From Nocardioides sp. NBC_00368 (GTDB lineage: Bacteria > Actinomycetota > Actinomycetes > Propionibacteriales > Nocardioidaceae), in NCBI RefSeq assembly GCF_036090055.1, contig NZ_CP107970.1:1924501-1988500 (forward strand): a DNA stretch of 64,000 bases, written 5' to 3'. The notes beneath the pieces are model-generated. The model searched no databases and was not told the DNA's origin. It saw only the letters and a list, made by a program, of their open reading frames with translations. Made by a program: the position numbers and the translations under genes. Positions 1 through 8,017 of this stretch are shown in pieces (within the stretch, counting starts at the first letter, position 1; every line of letters starts with the position of its first letter).

Positions 1-534
1 GAGACCGAGCTGCACCGGGCAGCGAGGCAACCGGACGGTGACCCAGTCCGCTGGCAGGACGACCGGCTCCGCCATCGGCTGCTCGCCGAACTCGACCGCG
101 GGAGGTCGTACGTCGTGCTCGACCCCGTCGCCGACGAGGTCTGCCCAGATCCTCCGGCCGTCGACACGCTCCTCGATCCCCCATGACTTCGCCAGCACCG
201 ACACGATCGCCAGCCCGCGCCCGGTGGTGCCTTGACTCTCGACGGGCGGCGGAGCCACGGCCGGGAGCGGAACCAGTGCGCCGTCGTCCTCGACGCTGAG
301 CCGCACCCCGGGCTCGAGATCACGCATCCGGACCTGCATGTAGGGGCTGCCGCTGTGCAGCGCGGAGTTCGCCGCCATCTCGGTCACGCACAGGGCGGCG
401 TCGTCGACCAGATGCGGACGGCCCCACTCCCGGAGCCCGTCGGTGACGAATCTGCGCGCACCGGGCACGCTGGCGGCCTCGGCGGAGAGACGCACCCGCA
501 GCTCAGGACGGCCTCTGTCGGGCACAGAGATCAT
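1..534 (-). CDS. HATPase_c anti-sigma-type regulator (3' end outside window)
   Basis: The minus-strand frame is open from ATG at 534 to the window edge, so the C-terminus is missing. The visible part has the GHKL ATPase boxes of RsbW/SpoIIAB-like serine kinases: an N-box with E52 and N56 (TEMAANSALHS), a VEDDG G1 box near residues 81-85 and a GRGLAIV G2 box near 106-112. Such proteins usually bind sigma or anti-anti-sigma factors in the cytoplasm. A tail of at least 40 residues follows the ATPase domain; its fold is not recognised. No sigma factor partner is visible next to it. The next minus-strand gene ends about 50 bases upstream, so the two may be cotranscribed. Confidence 0.8.
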   Translation of the reverse strand, partial: MISVPDRGRPELRVRLSAEAASVPGARRFVTDGLREWGRPHLVDDAALCVTEMAANSALHSGSPYMQVRMRDLEPGVRLSVEDDGALVPLPAVAPPPVESQGTTGRGLAIVSVLAKSWGIEERVDGRRIWADLVGDGVEHDVRPPAVEFGEQPMAEPVVLPADWVTVRLPRCPVQLGL

Positions 535-588
535 GGGCCCAGTCTGCCCCGCGCCTCCCCCAGTCGTCACTGATCTCGACAGGGCCGA

Positions 589-1134
589 TCAGTTGACGCC
601 GGATCGCCGGGCCCGGTGGCGGCGGACCGCAGCCCGGTTGGCACAGCGGACCGAGCAGTAGCGCTGGCGTCCGTTGCGGGTCACGTCCACGACCACCGCG
701 GTGCACGAGTCCCCCTCGATCTGCCCCGCGGCGCACCTGCTCAGGCGGTGGATCCCGCGAGTGGTCAGGTGCAGCGCCGTGCCCACGCTGATCACCGCTC
801 GCAGCACGTCGGGAAGCGAATCGTTGGTGTCGTCACGGAAGTGGATGTGCCACCCCTCCTCGTCGTGGTCGGTCAGCCTCGGGTACGCGGTCGCCTGCGC
901 CATCAGCTCGTTGAGCAACCGCGCCCGTTCCGCCGGCTCCTGCGCATCGACGACACGGAGCCACTCGTCGATCACCTCCCGAGTACGTCGGTGGTCGTCC
1001 GCAGACTCACCGAAGTCCATCGTCATCCCGAACTCCCGGGTCCGAGCCTCGATCCCGGCCCGGTCCTCGGGCCAGTCGTCGGCCAGCGAACCGGCCATCA
1101 GCACGGCGTACTCGCCGTAAGGGTTGAGATGCAT
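589..1134 (-). CDS. CGNR zinc-finger / ABATE-domain regulator
   Basis: The protein is 181 aa from ATG at 1134; an upstream start at 1176 would add 14 atypical residues. The N-terminal part (about 1-125) resembles the ABATE-type domain: MHLNPYGEYAV start and a conserved DDTNDSLPDVLRAVI stretch. The C-terminal zinc finger has C134, C144, C160 and C164, ending in CANRAAVRRHRARR. This is a variant of the CGNR signature, with Ala for Gly. The family is annotated as stress-induced or putative transcriptional regulators that bind DNA through this finger. Its start lies only about 26 bases from a divergent small gene, so the two promoters must overlap or share control. Confidence 0.8.
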   Translation of the reverse strand: MHLNPYGEYAVLMAGSLADDWPEDRAGIEARTREFGMTMDFGESADDHRRTREVIDEWLRVVDAQEPAERARLLNELMAQATAYPRLTDHDEEGWHIHFRDDTNDSLPDVLRAVISVGTALHLTTRGIHRLSRCAAGQIEGDSCTAVVVDVTRNGRQRYCSVRCANRAAVRRHRARRSGVN

Positions 1135-1160
1135 AAGACCATTACAGCAAAGTGGCGACC

Positions 1161-1355
1161 ATGACCGACAGCGCAATCGAACAGTCCCGGGACGTGGACG
1201 CCCTCCACGAGCACGGCTGGCTCACCGAGTCCAGCCATCAGACGTCGGAGGGTCGAGTTCTCTACGTGCGCTGCGCCCGGTGCGGCGTACGTCGTGTCGA
1301 CCTCCAGCCGCACCCGCTCCTGCCGCCGCAGTCACTGAGCCGCGAGCAGGGCTGA
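1161..1355 (+). CDS. small CxxC zinc-ribbon-like protein
   Basis: This 64-aa protein starts at ATG 1161, or at the in-frame GTG at 1152. It carries one CxxC pair in the stretch RCARCGVRRVDL, preceded by LHEHGWLTESSHQTSEGRVLYVRC. The pattern of a single knuckle in a short acidic-to-neutral protein suggests a metal-binding or redox knuckle, but no function is known to me. It is divergent from the CGNR gene with almost no spacer. Coding potential is supported by regular codon use and the CxxC, not by a named family. Confidence 0.5.
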   Translation: MTDSAIEQSRDVDALHEHGWLTESSHQTSEGRVLYVRCARCGVRRVDLQPHPLLPPQSLSREQG

Positions 1356-1657
1356 CACCTGACGCCACATCGGGGCGCCGGGCCGCGACCCCGAGCAGGT
1401 GTCGAGGTCGCGGCACCCGACGACGCCATCGTGGTGTCACTTCCGCACCTTGCGGCAGGAAAGAAGTCACCCAGACCTTTCATCGGGTGAACCCACGGTA
1501 GTCGCGCCCCCACCCCTACATGCAACCGATCATCGTGTTTCACAGTCGCCTGAGCCGAACTCGCGGTCAGCCTCGAACGTCCGATTCGAGAACCCGCGTG
1601 CCCGTGGAAACGGCCATTCCGGCCACGCCACCCGCTCCGTTCTGAGAAGGTCAGGAT
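1356..1657. other. intergenic region, no gene recognised
   Basis: About 300 bases lie between the small CxxC gene and the LuxR-type gene. I see no convincing coding frame or RNA gene. It presumably holds the promoter of the regulator that starts at 1658. Confidence 0.4.
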
Positions 1658-2269
1658 GTGACCGGGCCGAAGTTGGTGCGAGTTGCGGTGATCAGTCCGC
1701 AGGAGGTCGTCAGGCGTGGGCTCACCACGATGCTCGATGACTATCCCGACCGCGTGGCGGTGACCGCACTTCCATGCGCCCACTGCCACACCGCCCGGGT
1801 CGATGTGATCGTGTACGACACCTTCGGCCTGTTCCTCGCCGGCGAGCGTGAACTCGCCCACCTGCTGCACGAGACCGATGCGAAGGTCTTGATCTGCAGC
1901 CGAGACCTACGCCCCGACCTACACGCCCGGGCCCACGCACTGGGCGCCAGAGCCTGGATCTCGATGAGCGCGCACGCCCACGAACTCGTACGCAGTATCG
2001 AACTCACCGCCGCCGGCGAGCCGATCAACGAGCCCCGCAGCGACCGGCAGGGCACAGCAGCGGGGCTCACCGCCCGGGAGATCGAGGTCCTCATGCTGAT
2101 CAGCCAGGGGTGGTCCAACCAAGAGATCGCGGAAAGGCTCGCCATGAGCGGGAACACCCTCAAGAGCCACGTCCGGCGGGCCTACCGAAAGATCAAGGTC
2201 ACCACCCGCAGCCAGGCGGTCAGCTGGGCAATCGCCCACGGCCTCGCGTCGCCGACCGAGCGTCCCTGA
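1658..2269 (+). CDS. LuxR-type (NarL-like) response regulator
   Basis: The 203-aa protein starts with GTG at 1658; an AGAAGG ribosome site lies about 10 bases upstream and the overlapping ATG runs into a stop. Residues 1-115 look like a receiver domain with an acceptor-like aspartate at D54 (VIVYDTFG). The usual acidic pair near the N-terminus is poorly conserved (VISPQEVV), so phosphorylation is uncertain. Residues 134-195 form a classical LuxR HTH: GLTAREIEVLMLISQGWSNQEIAERL and the recognition-helix stretch NTLKSHVRRAYRKI. No histidine kinase is adjacent, so it is an orphan regulator in what I take to be host DNA left of the integrative element. Confidence 0.88.
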   Translation: MTGPKLVRVAVISPQEVVRRGLTTMLDDYPDRVAVTALPCAHCHTARVDVIVYDTFGLFLAGERELAHLLHETDAKVLICSRDLRPDLHARAHALGARAWISMSAHAHELVRSIELTAAGEPINEPRSDRQGTAAGLTAREIEVLMLISQGWSNQEIAERLAMSGNTLKSHVRRAYRKIKVTTRSQAVSWAIAHGLASPTERP

Positions 2270-2452
2270 CTCGGCCGGGCACGCGAGTCCTGCCTCTCGG
2301 ATGTGCTGGATCGATCGACCATCGCCGACAGCCGGCGACCATCTCCGCTGTCGGACTCACCGGCGCCAGCGTCGACGCCCACGTCGGGCGAGGCGAGGTG
2401 CGACCTCGAGCCCGACGCGAGGCAGCATCCGCGCAGCACGTCTCGACAGAAG

Positions 2453-2496
2453 AAAGGCCGCCTGACCTGCTTATCAGCAGGTCAGGCGGCCTTTTC
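2453..2496. terminator. strong bidirectional intrinsic terminator
   Basis: An 18-bp perfect stem, AAAGGCCGCCTGACCTGC paired with its complement, closes a 6-base loop (TTATCA). A-rich and T-rich edges give a terminator shape in both directions. It sits about 180 bases after the LuxR gene and immediately 3' of the tRNA fragment read on the minus strand, as expected for the terminator of the tRNA gene that served as integration site. Confidence 0.88.
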
Positions 2497-2500
2497 CAGG

Positions 2501-2523
2501 TGGTGCGTGATACTGGGTTCGAA
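2501..2523 (-). repeat. tRNA 3'-end fragment, candidate att core
   Basis: Read on the minus strand these 23 bases give T-loop TTCGAAC, T-stem CCAGT, a seven-base acceptor strand ATCACGC, discriminator A and CCA. The layout matches a tRNA 3' end, most like tRNA-Val (GAC). The rest of the tRNA (anticodon and D arms) is absent on the right and is replaced by element DNA; the tRNA terminator lies on the left. This is how an att site looks after integrase-mediated insertion into a tRNA 3' end. I saw no second copy in the window. Confidence 0.6.
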
Positions 2524-2675
2524 GGGGTCGGACCTGGATCATGAACCCTGCGGAATCACCAGGAAAACCAGCAGCCGACCTGGGACTTTATGATCCTGCG
2601 AACTCGGTCCCGTCCGGCATGTTCCGGAACCGCGTGCCATCCGAAGTAGCACTCACGTAGCACTTTGGAGGAACG

Positions 2676-4001
2676 ATGACGACCAAGACGAAGCGAGGCT
2701 TCGGCCGCGTCCGGCAGTTGCCGCCGACCAAGGGCGCACGCTCCGGGCGATGGCACGCATTTTACAACGACCCGTACGGCGCGGTCCGGCTCTCCGCCAG
2801 CGGGAAGCCCACCCCTGTGCGCCACAACGGCCCGCACACCTTCGACACCAAGCTCGATGCCGAATCCTGGCTTCTCGATGAGCGCAGGCTTATCTCGAAC
2901 GGCACTTGGACGCCCCCGGCCGAGCGCAAGCTCGCTCGCAAGCGCGCAACAGAATCCGGCGTCCTGAAGTTCGGCCCGTACGCCGACGAGTGGCTCGCCA
3001 ACCGCAAGGTCAAAGGGCGTCCGCTCGCAGGACGCACTCGCGACGAATACCGACGCCTTCTGGACAATCACATCTTCCCGACCTTCGGCGACCTCCCGCT
3101 GACTGCGATAAGCACCCCGATGATCGACAACTGGTATCAGGTCACTGCGAAGCGGACGCCGACCCAGCGCGCCCGCGCCTACGGACTGCTCCGCACGATC
3201 CTCGGCACCGCCGTAGAACGCGACCTGATCACGACCTCCAACCCTGCCAAGGTACGCGGCGGCGGGACGTCCACGCGGCGACACAAGGTCGAGCCAGTGA
3301 ACAACGAGGAGCTCGCGATGATGGTCACCGTCATGCCCGAGCGTCGCCGACTCATGCTCCCGGTCGCGGCTTGGTGTGCCCTCCGCTTCGGCGAGCTCAC
3401 CGAGCTCCGTCGCAAGGACATCGACCTGGACCGCAAGGTCATCAAGGTCCAGCGGGGCGTCACCCGGGTAAAGGACACCAGTGACCTCCCACCCGATTCC
3501 CGACTCTGCGGGTGCCGGCCGAGCTGCGTGATCGGACCGCCGAAGACCGAAGCAGGGGTCCGCGACGTACCCATTCCGCCACACCTCATCCAGGACCTCC
3601 GCGACCACCTCGACATTCACACTCAGCCAGGCGCCGACGGACTGCTCTTCGCCGCAAAGACCGGCAACCACCTCAACGCCAAGCCCTTCTACGGTGCCGC
3701 GACGACCTTCCACACGAAGGGCCCGAAGAAGGGCGAGGTGAAGCGCTCCGGCTACGGCTGGCACGAAGCCCGCCGGCTCGCCGGCCGCCCCATGCTCCAC
3801 TTCCACGACTTGCGCCACACCGGTTTGACCAACGCCGCGATCGCCGGCGCGACGTTGGCTGAACTCATGGCTCTAGCCGGCCACACGACGCCCACCGCCG
3901 CGATCCGCTACCAACACGCCGTCGCCGACCGTATGCAGGACCTCGCTGCCAGGATGTCCGTCCTGGCTGGTTATCCGGCAGAGACCAATCCGCCCACGTG
4001 A
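2676..4001 (+). CDS. int: tyrosine recombinase (site-specific integrase)
   Basis: This 441-aa integrase starts at ATG 2676 behind a GGAGGAA site. An N-terminal arm-binding region and a SAM-like core-binding domain (about 95-190, FGPYADEWLANRK...YGLLRTILGTAV) precede the catalytic domain. The catalytic residues are visible: R237 (LRFGELTELRR), K290 (GPPKTEAG), H377/R380 (HFHDLRHTG), H403 (AGHTT) and nucleophile Y412 (RYQHA). A small cysteine cluster at 278-284 (CGCRPSC) is an insertion of unknown role, seen in some actinobacterial phage and ICE integrases. It lies 150 bases from the tRNA 3' fragment and transcribes away from it. It should catalyse integration and excision of the element. Confidence 0.95.
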   Translation: MTTKTKRGFGRVRQLPPTKGARSGRWHAFYNDPYGAVRLSASGKPTPVRHNGPHTFDTKLDAESWLLDERRLISNGTWTPPAERKLARKRATESGVLKFGPYADEWLANRKVKGRPLAGRTRDEYRRLLDNHIFPTFGDLPLTAISTPMIDNWYQVTAKRTPTQRARAYGLLRTILGTAVERDLITTSNPAKVRGGGTSTRRHKVEPVNNEELAMMVTVMPERRRLMLPVAAWCALRFGELTELRRKDIDLDRKVIKVQRGVTRVKDTSDLPPDSRLCGCRPSCVIGPPKTEAGVRDVPIPPHLIQDLRDHLDIHTQPGADGLLFAAKTGNHLNAKPFYGAATTFHTKGPKKGEVKRSGYGWHEARRLAGRPMLHFHDLRHTGLTNAAIAGATLAELMALAGHTTPTAAIRYQHAVADRMQDLAARMSVLAGYPAETNPPT

Positions 4002-4008
4002 CCGACAC

Positions 4009-4221
4009 TCAGCGGTCGCCGGTAACGACCGGGATCCTGTGGAACAGCGTTTCCAGATCCGTTCGCCTCACCCGCACGATGCGCGCACCGATCCGATATG
4101 CAGGCAGTTTCCCGCGTGCGATGTAGTTGCGCAGCGTCCGGTCCGTCACCCCAAGGATCTCCGCCGCCTCGGCGAGTGAGTACGACGCCATCGGGTCCTG
4201 CTGCATCCTCGTCGTCGTCAT
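4009..4221 (-). CDS. excisionase-like MerR/HTH_17 DNA-binding protein
   Basis: This 70-aa protein starts at ATG 4221, eight bases after a GGAGGGAG ribosome site; the longer frame to 4293 has no such signal. The motif SYSLAEAAEILGVTDRTLRNYIARGKLPAYRIG...VRVRRTDLETLF is the winged HTH_17 domain of excisionases and recombination directionality factors. It is convergent with the integrase, with 8 bases between the stops. The pairing of such a gene with a tyrosine integrase suggests it steers excision, but a plain transcriptional regulator of the element cannot be excluded. Confidence 0.82.
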   Translation of the reverse strand: MTTTRMQQDPMASYSLAEAAEILGVTDRTLRNYIARGKLPAYRIGARIVRVRRTDLETLFHRIPVVTGDR

Positions 4222-4402
4222 GATGATCTCCCTCCGAAGTGGCGACGTTCCTCTGGTTTCCACAGCACACCCGAGGCGATTCGAATGGACCATGCCCGCA
4301 TGTTTGCCCGCACGCTGTCGCAGCGGTCAGGGCACTCCCCGTTCGGTGATCGGCGGTTGAGTCACCGACACCTACGTACCCCCGCGGACGAGCAAAGTAC
4401 GG

Positions 4403-4786
4403 CTACGCGGCTTGTTCGATGTGCTCGAAGATGTCCGCGTCGGTCTCGCGCTGCCACTCCGGCATGTCCGCCCAGTCGGCGACATAGGACGGCTTCGGGT
4501 CGGGGAAGTGCTTGAAGATCTGCCCGATCCAGCAGAGGGCTACGAACCGGCCCTTCTGCTCACGAGTGAGTTTGGCCGTCGCGCCGCCTGAGGTCTCGAC
4601 GAAGGCACGGACCTGCTGATAGACCGCAGCCGCGCTCGAGCGCTCCCAGTCGGGGGTCTCATCCCACGGGGCCACGTAGCTCGGCTTCGGCTCGCCCGGG
4701 TAGTGCTTGTTGATCCCGGCGATCCAAGCCTCGCGAAAGACTCGTCCCTGGTCGACCGACAAAGCGTTCTCCTTCGTTGTTGTCAT
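4403..4786 (-). CDS. protein with two tandem repeats, coupled to XRE regulator
   Basis: This 127-aa protein starts at ATG 4786, which overlaps the stop of the upstream XRE gene (ATGA). It is built from two similar units. The first is REAWIAGINKHYPGEPKPSYV..W..TPDWERSSAAAVYQQV; the second is ALCWIGQIFKHFPDPKPSYV..W..MPEWQRETDADIFEHI. Both share a KH(Y/F)P..PKPSYV..W...P.W.R core. Similar doubled proteins occur next to XRE regulators in streptomycetes, but I know no function. Translational coupling suggests it works with, or under, the regulator. Confidence 0.75.
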   Translation of the reverse strand: MTTTKENALSVDQGRVFREAWIAGINKHYPGEPKPSYVAPWDETPDWERSSAAAVYQQVRAFVETSGGATAKLTREQKGRFVALCWIGQIFKHFPDPKPSYVADWADMPEWQRETDADIFEHIEQAA

Positions 4787-6102
4787 GACGCCGTGATCGA
4801 CGCCAACTTCTGGCTGAGTTGGTTCACCCGCGGCTCGCCCATCAGCGGCGCGAGCTGGTTGTTCAGGCCAGTGAGCTTGCGCTCGACCCATCCCGAGCCG
4901 GTGGCCCTCGCGACCTCGATCGCGGCGTCGGCGTGGACCACGAGCTGGTCGAGGTCTCCCTGCTGGAGCCCGAGCATCGCGAGGTCGGTCAGGACACCGC
5001 CGCGTCGACGGGCTGAGATGTCCGTACTCAGGGCTGTGTCGAGGGCCTGCTCGGCGAGGTCAGCGCGCTGCAGGGTGACGTAGCAGGCGCCACGCTCTTC
5101 GGGGAGCCTGGAGCCGTCGAAGCGAAGCCAGCCGTCGGTGTGAATCCGGCCGGCCAGGTGGCGGACGTCATCGGCATGATCGAGGGAGCGCTGACAGGCG
5201 GCCAGATCGCCGAGCCCGGCGTGTACCTGTGCCTGGACTGTGCTCACCCAGAAGCGCGTCGACAGACCCGGGTTGCCCTTGGACGCGACCCGCGCGGCCA
5301 GGTCGAGCATGGGCCGGGCGTCGGCGTGCTGATTCTCGTAGACGCCGATGAACGCATGGCGCGTCAAAGCGGTCGCCCACACGTCATGCGCGCCGGCTTC
5401 CTTCCCTGCCGAGGCGGCCAGGGTGTAGCAGTGCGCCGCGTCGGTGTAGCGGTTGCTGTCGAAGAAGATCTCCCCGGCGAGCTGGAAGAGGTCAGCGATC
5501 AGGGAACACAGCTCCCGATGCACGTCTTCGCTGTGCGTACGCTGCAGCGCCGAGACCAGCACGCCGAGGTGCTCGCGCACGAGCGGGTAGGTGTGGCGCT
5601 TCGTCTTCGCCAGTGCGAAGACGCGCCACAGATGGCCGTTGAGCGCGGCGTACTCGTCGAGGGTCTCAGGACCGATCCGGCCGATGTGCTCGATGCGTTC
5701 CCAGTCGATGCCGTCCTCGAGCCCGGCCATCGCGATGAGGGTTCCGGCCATCGTCATCAGCCGCAGCAACTCGCGGCGGCTCAGATCGTCGAACTCCGGG
5801 CCGTGCGCTTGATCCGAGACGACGTCGTCCGTCACGGCCGCGGGATGGGTGAGCGCCACCCGGCGCTCTGCCAGGGCTGCCTCGAACCGGAGCCGTGCAG
5901 CGGAGTCGACGCGATCCAGAACGGTGTCGAGCATGGCCTGCATGTGCGGCCGCGGGACCCTGGCCGAACCGGCCGCCTCCCACTTCGAGATGGTGCGCGA
6001 GGGGATGCCTAAGCGATCGGCGAAGTCACGCAGGCTCAGCCGCAGCGCCACCTTACGCAGCAACCGCGCCTCTGCTCCCGTCCACGTCTCCACCCCCGGC
6101 AT
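4783..6102 (-). CDS. XRE-family regulator with TPR-like C-terminal region
   Basis: The 439-aa protein starts at ATG 6102 (MPGVETWTGAEARLLR); the longer frame adds 36 low-complexity residues. Residues 8-55 form an XRE-type HTH (RLSLRDFADRLGIPSRTISKWEAAG). The rest is alpha-helical with TPR-like repeats such as AAHCYTLAASAGKEAGAHDVWATALTRHAF. This layout is typical of actinobacterial peptide- or ligand-responsive XRE regulators on mobile elements. It overlaps the downstream repeat protein by four bases. No clear ribosome site precedes the chosen ATG, so the exact start is uncertain. It may control element transfer or excision. Confidence 0.8.
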   Translation of the reverse strand: MPGVETWTGAEARLLRKVALRLSLRDFADRLGIPSRTISKWEAAGSARVPRPHMQAMLDTVLDRVDSAARLRFEAALAERRVALTHPAAVTDDVVSDQAHGPEFDDLSRRELLRLMTMAGTLIAMAGLEDGIDWERIEHIGRIGPETLDEYAALNGHLWRVFALAKTKRHTYPLVREHLGVLVSALQRTHSEDVHRELCSLIADLFQLAGEIFFDSNRYTDAAHCYTLAASAGKEAGAHDVWATALTRHAFIGVYENQHADARPMLDLAARVASKGNPGLSTRFWVSTVQAQVHAGLGDLAACQRSLDHADDVRHLAGRIHTDGWLRFDGSRLPEERGACYVTLQRADLAEQALDTALSTDISARRRGGVLTDLAMLGLQQGDLDQLVVHADAAIEVARATGSGWVERKLTGLNNQLAPLMGEPRVNQLSQKLASITAS

Positions 6103-6343
6103 TGAATCAGGTTTGAGCGCTGATGGGCAGGGCAAGGGCAGCGGAAGGGCAGCACTCGAGCATTCCGAGCGGTCCTCACGCTGAGCAGGCTTGAGAACGA
6201 CACCCGGCACTGGCCGAACGACGACCCTCGGAGCTGGCCATCGCAGTCTCCCGCGAGCGCCTCCGCCACGGGTCCTGCCGAGTCACCGGTGCCGGGGTCA
6301 TCAATCAGTAGCCGTCCCCACCTTGACAGCACGGAGCACCGGC

Positions 6344-7048
6344 GTGAGTTCAGCACCAGCCAGCGGTAAACGACGCGGAGGGCCCGGGCGGCCTCGCCTC
6401 CTGCCCCAACACCACTCAGGCACGCCGCGTGAGCAGATCCTCGATGCGGCAGCCCGCCTGTTCACCAGCAAAGGTTTCGCCGCGACCTCGACACGCGAGA
6501 TCGCCGAGGCAGTCGGGATTCGCCAGGCCTCGCTCTACTACCACTTCGCCGGCAAGGACGAGATCCTCTCCGAACTGCTCAGCCAGACCATCCGGCCCAC
6601 CGTGGACAGCGTTGCCCGGATCGAATCCATCACCGACGACCCCGACACGACCCTCTACCTCGTCGCGCTGACCGACGTACGCACCTTGGCGCGGGCGCCG
6701 CACAACATCGGATACCTCGCCCCCGACGTCACCCAAGTCCAGGGCTTCGAGGAGTTCACCGCCGCCCGAGACGACCTGGCAGCCACCTACGCCCGTTTGG
6801 CCGAGCCGATCACCTCTCCGGAGGTGCTGGGCCGACTGGGCACCTCACGGCTCGGCAAGCAGCTGGTCCACACAGTCGAGGAGGTGATCAGCCTGCGCAG
6901 CGCCGGAAGCCGCATCGACCTCGACGAGGCCGCCTGGATCGCATCTTCGTGCCTGCGTCTCTGCGGCGTCGACCAGGCCCGGATCGAACTGGCCAAGAAG
7001 ACCGCAGAGACCCTCGACCAGGTGGACCTCTCAGAGAACGGAGACTGA
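6344..7048 (+). CDS. TetR-family transcriptional regulator
   Basis: This 234-aa protein starts at GTG 6344, eight bases after ACGGAG; the frame upstream is proline/arginine-rich and unlikely to be coding. A basic leader (GKRRGGPGRPRL) precedes the TetR HTH, residues about 29-75 (QILDAAARLFTSKGFAATSTREIAEAVGIRQASLYYHFAGKDEIL). The C-terminal ligand-binding half is unlike any I can name. It is divergent from the XRE gene with about 240 bases between. The downstream genes are on the other strand, so its targets are unclear; autoregulation is the usual default in this family. Confidence 0.88.
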   Translation: MSSAPASGKRRGGPGRPRLLPQHHSGTPREQILDAAARLFTSKGFAATSTREIAEAVGIRQASLYYHFAGKDEILSELLSQTIRPTVDSVARIESITDDPDTTLYLVALTDVRTLARAPHNIGYLAPDVTQVQGFEEFTAARDDLAATYARLAEPITSPEVLGRLGTSRLGKQLVHTVEEVISLRSAGSRIDLDEAAWIASSCLRLCGVDQARIELAKKTAETLDQVDLSENGD

Positions 7049-7103
7049 GAGCCTCGACTCCCAGAACAGCGGGCCTGGGACAGTGCGATCGGACACGAGC
7101 GGA

Positions 7104-7724
7104 TCACCTGCGCGGAGCGACGTGTCGGCCACGAACAACGCCCGGATCACCGGGACCGACGTCGGTAGCTCGGGCGAGGTCGTACGTCAGGTCGCCCGTC
7201 AGCCCGAGTGCGGTCTTGGAGCTGGCGTGACCGCCGACGATCAGCGAACGCAGCAGGTCGACGCTCTCGACAGTCCGACCGACTCGCTGGTGCGTCTCGA
7301 GAAGGCGCTGGTCCATCGGGTCGTTCGCGACACCCGTGAGCTTCAGGATCGCGTCGCCGTGCTGCGCGAGCTGCTCGGCAAGCGGGACCGCGTGGGTGAG
7401 CACGGCGCCGATCCGGGCGACGTGAGCCCGCAGCCGCGCGAGATCTTCGCGGTGGCCCTCGACGGGTGTCATCGTCTCCAAGGTTCGGCTCACGTAGTCG
7501 GCCGCGACCGTGGCGCGGTCGAGGTGCTCGATCAGATCGCGGCTGCCATTGGCGATGAAGTCCGCGCGCGTCCGCAGGCGCAGGAGGTGCGCGTCGGTGA
7601 CGTCGTGGAGGCGCTCGGCGCGACGTACGGGATCTTTCTCGTCCCGAGCTCGGAATGCCTCCAGCGACGCCTCGTTCAGCACGCCGACGGACGACTCAGC
7701 GACCGTATCGAGCTCGATCAACAC
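7104..7724 (-). CDS. unknown helical protein, possible 5' frameshift
   Basis: The frame from GTG 7724 gives 206 aa with long amphipathic helices (ESSVGVLNEASLEAFRARDEKDPVRRAERLHDV and later RTLETMTPVEGHREDLARLRAHVARIGAVL) and no membrane segment. No family is recognised. The same frame stays open and protein-like for about 20 codons upstream of the GTG (KVQNAVGNAEEALRHAGLV) without an ATG, GTG or TTG. An ATG overlapping the stop of the upstream gene opens a short frame (MRPMKVAS) that ends one phase away. So either the true start is this GTG or a one-base shift separates start and body. Last gene of the 12605-7104 minus-strand run. Confidence 0.55.
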   Translation of the reverse strand: MLIELDTVAESSVGVLNEASLEAFRARDEKDPVRRAERLHDVTDAHLLRLRTRADFIANGSRDLIEHLDRATVAADYVSRTLETMTPVEGHREDLARLRAHVARIGAVLTHAVPLAEQLAQHGDAILKLTGVANDPMDQRLLETHQRVGRTVESVDLLRSLIVGGHASSKTALGLTGDLTYDLARATDVGPGDPGVVRGRHVAPRR

Positions 7725-7799
7725 GAGGCCGGCGTGACGCAGGGCTTCCTCGGCGTTGCCGACGGCGTTCTGGACCTTACGAAGCGACTTTCATCGGTC

Positions 7800-7949
7800 T
7801 CATCGCCGCTCACTCCGCGGCTCGGCGCCAGCATCGATTTCGGCGAGCACGGTGGCCAGGCGATGGACTACCGCGCAGAGCTCGCCCACCTCACGGGTCA
7901 GGTCAGTCACCCGGTCGGACAACACGGACGGTCGATCGCAATTCGACAT
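7800..7949 (-). CDS. small coiled-coil protein
   Basis: This 49-aa protein starts at ATG 7949 behind GAGGGGAGA. Its sequence SDRVTDLTREVGELCAVVHRLATVLAEID has heptad spacing of leucine and valine consistent with a short coiled coil. It is followed at once by the helical 206-aa protein. The good ribosome site and placement in the run support it; function is unknown. A partner-binding or oligomerisation role is only a guess. Confidence 0.55.
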   Translation of the reverse strand: MSNCDRPSVLSDRVTDLTREVGELCAVVHRLATVLAEIDAGAEPRSERR

Positions 7950-8017
7950 GCTGGGTCTCCCCTCGTCGACGATGTTCACGTCTTCGACAGCACCGATGCT
8001 TGGTCGCGCTGGGACGC

